Positions 5,145 to 5,663 of a stretch of 5,663 bases of DNA are shown here, in pieces. The DNA comes from an uncultured Lachnospira sp. Lineage in GTDB: Bacteria > Bacillota > Clostridia > Lachnospirales > Lachnospiraceae. The notes under the pieces were generated by a model. That model did not search any database and was not told where the DNA came from. It saw nothing but the letters and a program-made list of their open reading frames with translations. Position 1 is the stretch's first letter. The number at the start of each line of letters is the position of its first letter. The stretch covers positions 1 through 5,663 of the forward strand of contig CAAHEK010000144.1 of the NCBI GenBank assembly GCA_900772425.1. Direction: 5' to 3'. The position numbers were made by a program, and so were the translations under genes.

Positions 5145-5663
5145 CTACTTTATATTGCTAAGAAATTCTTCATCAGGAATTGAAGATTCTTTAATTGCAT
5201 TTACTATGGCAGCAGACATAACCTCAGCGGCAAGAGTGCCAATGACGTTTATGTCTGCTTTTATACTGCCTGTGGAAGCGGCATATATAGAATCGCCGTC
5301 TGCCATTGTTCCGACAGGATTTATACATCTTGCATAGGCATTTCGTGTCATTGATGCAATTTTGTTAAGCTCGCCCTTATTAAAGTCAGCATTTGTTATG
5401 ATTGCTCCTATAGTAGTGTTTCCTGTGAACATATCCCTAGGGGCAATGAAGTTGTATAATGCAGAGCAGGTGTCTGCAAATTCAGTACGGTTGTTAGTAA
5501 GAAGACCGGCTATTTTTTTGTTACCGTCAAATGGGTTAAATATATCACCAAGCGCATTTACTATAACTATGGCGGTAACATTTATTTCTCCAATATTTAC
5601 GGAACATATTCCAAGACCTGATTTGCATGCGTTAGCCATACCACCGATTTTACCTACAGTAGC
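5145..5663 (-). CDS. P1-family peptidase (DmpA/NylC-like), C-terminal part, cut by window end
   Basis: This gene is read on the minus strand, ends at TAG (5145-5147), and is open to the window edge, so its start lies outside. The first visible residues, ATVGKIGGMANACKSGLG, match the GATVGK region found well inside P1-family proteins, so the ATG at 5637-5639 is internal. These are Ntn-hydrolases that cut themselves into alpha and beta chains and act as aminopeptidases, esterases or amide hydrolases. GNTTIGAIITNA suggests cleavage between Asn (5418-5420) and Thr (5415-5417), leaving a 90-residue beta chain with N-terminal Thr. ADGD supplies two aspartates 39 and 41 residues after that Thr, the spacing I recall for NylC, and VNALGD contains the likely oxyanion-hole Asn (5556-5558). 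It converges on thiM with a 7-base gap. The natural substrate is unknown. Confidence 0.9.
   Translation of the reverse strand, partial: ATVGKIGGMANACKSGLGICSVNIGEINVTAIVIVNALGDIFNPFDGNKKIAGLLTNNRTEFADTCSALYNFIAPRDMFTGNTTIGAIITNADFNKGELNKIASMTRNAYARCINPVGTMADGDSIYAASTGSIKADINVIGTLAAEVMSAAIVNAIKESSIPDEEFLSNIK

Noticed and set aside
5164..5181. AATTC/GAATT hairpin as a terminator for thiM
   Set aside because: It has only five pairs, is mostly A/T, has no following T-run on the plus strand, and lies inside the convergent coding region.
5155..5337. Plus-strand open frame of 60 codons opposite the P1 peptidase
   Set aside because: The minus-strand frame carries clear P1-family motifs, so this is a shadow.

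Overview
The window is AT-rich, densely packed DNA that looks like a low-GC Firmicute, most likely a Lachnospiraceae-type Clostridium relative. That placement rests on the ribD-ribE-ribBA-ribH gene order, purine-rich Shine-Dalgarno sequences, frequent AGA and ATA codons, and a thiW-thiM pair. It is inferred from memory of family features and no database was searched.

Layout. Bases 1-51 are the end of the ribD leader, with the ribD ribosome binding site at 34-43. Bases 52-3614 hold a complete riboflavin operon on the plus strand: ribD (bifunctional deaminase/reductase), ribE (riboflavin synthase), ribBA (DHBP synthase/GTP cyclohydrolase II) and ribH (lumazine synthase). A 96-base gap (3615-3710) holds a possible extended -10 promoter inside an AT-rich inverted repeat. 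It is followed by thiW (thiazole-specific ECF transporter S component) and thiM (hydroxyethylthiazole kinase), 8 bases apart. Seven bases beyond the thiM stop, a convergent minus-strand gene encodes the C-terminal part of a P1-family (DmpA/NylC-like) self-cleaving peptidase. It is cut by the window end.

How the genes work together. RibBA makes both riboflavin precursors, from GTP and from ribulose 5-phosphate. RibD deaminates and reduces the GTP-derived product. RibH joins the dephosphorylated pyrimidine to DHBP to give lumazine, and RibE dismutates lumazine to riboflavin. The kinase/FAD synthetase and the pyrimidine phosphatase are not in the window. ThiW probably imports the thiazole moiety of thiamine, using an ECF module encoded elsewhere, and ThiM phosphorylates it. 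The thi pair is therefore a salvage unit placed directly behind a de novo B2 operon.

No mobile element, CRISPR array, tRNA, rRNA or complete riboswitch is visible, and nothing amounts to a new system. The points most worth checking are a roughly 25-30 residue insertion and an altered substrate-loop motif in ThiM, thiWM without an adjacent TPP riboswitch, a duplicated start region in ribD, a 12-base tandem repeat before ribBA, the inverted repeat before thiW, and a NylC-like Asn-Thr cleavage site in the P1 peptidase.
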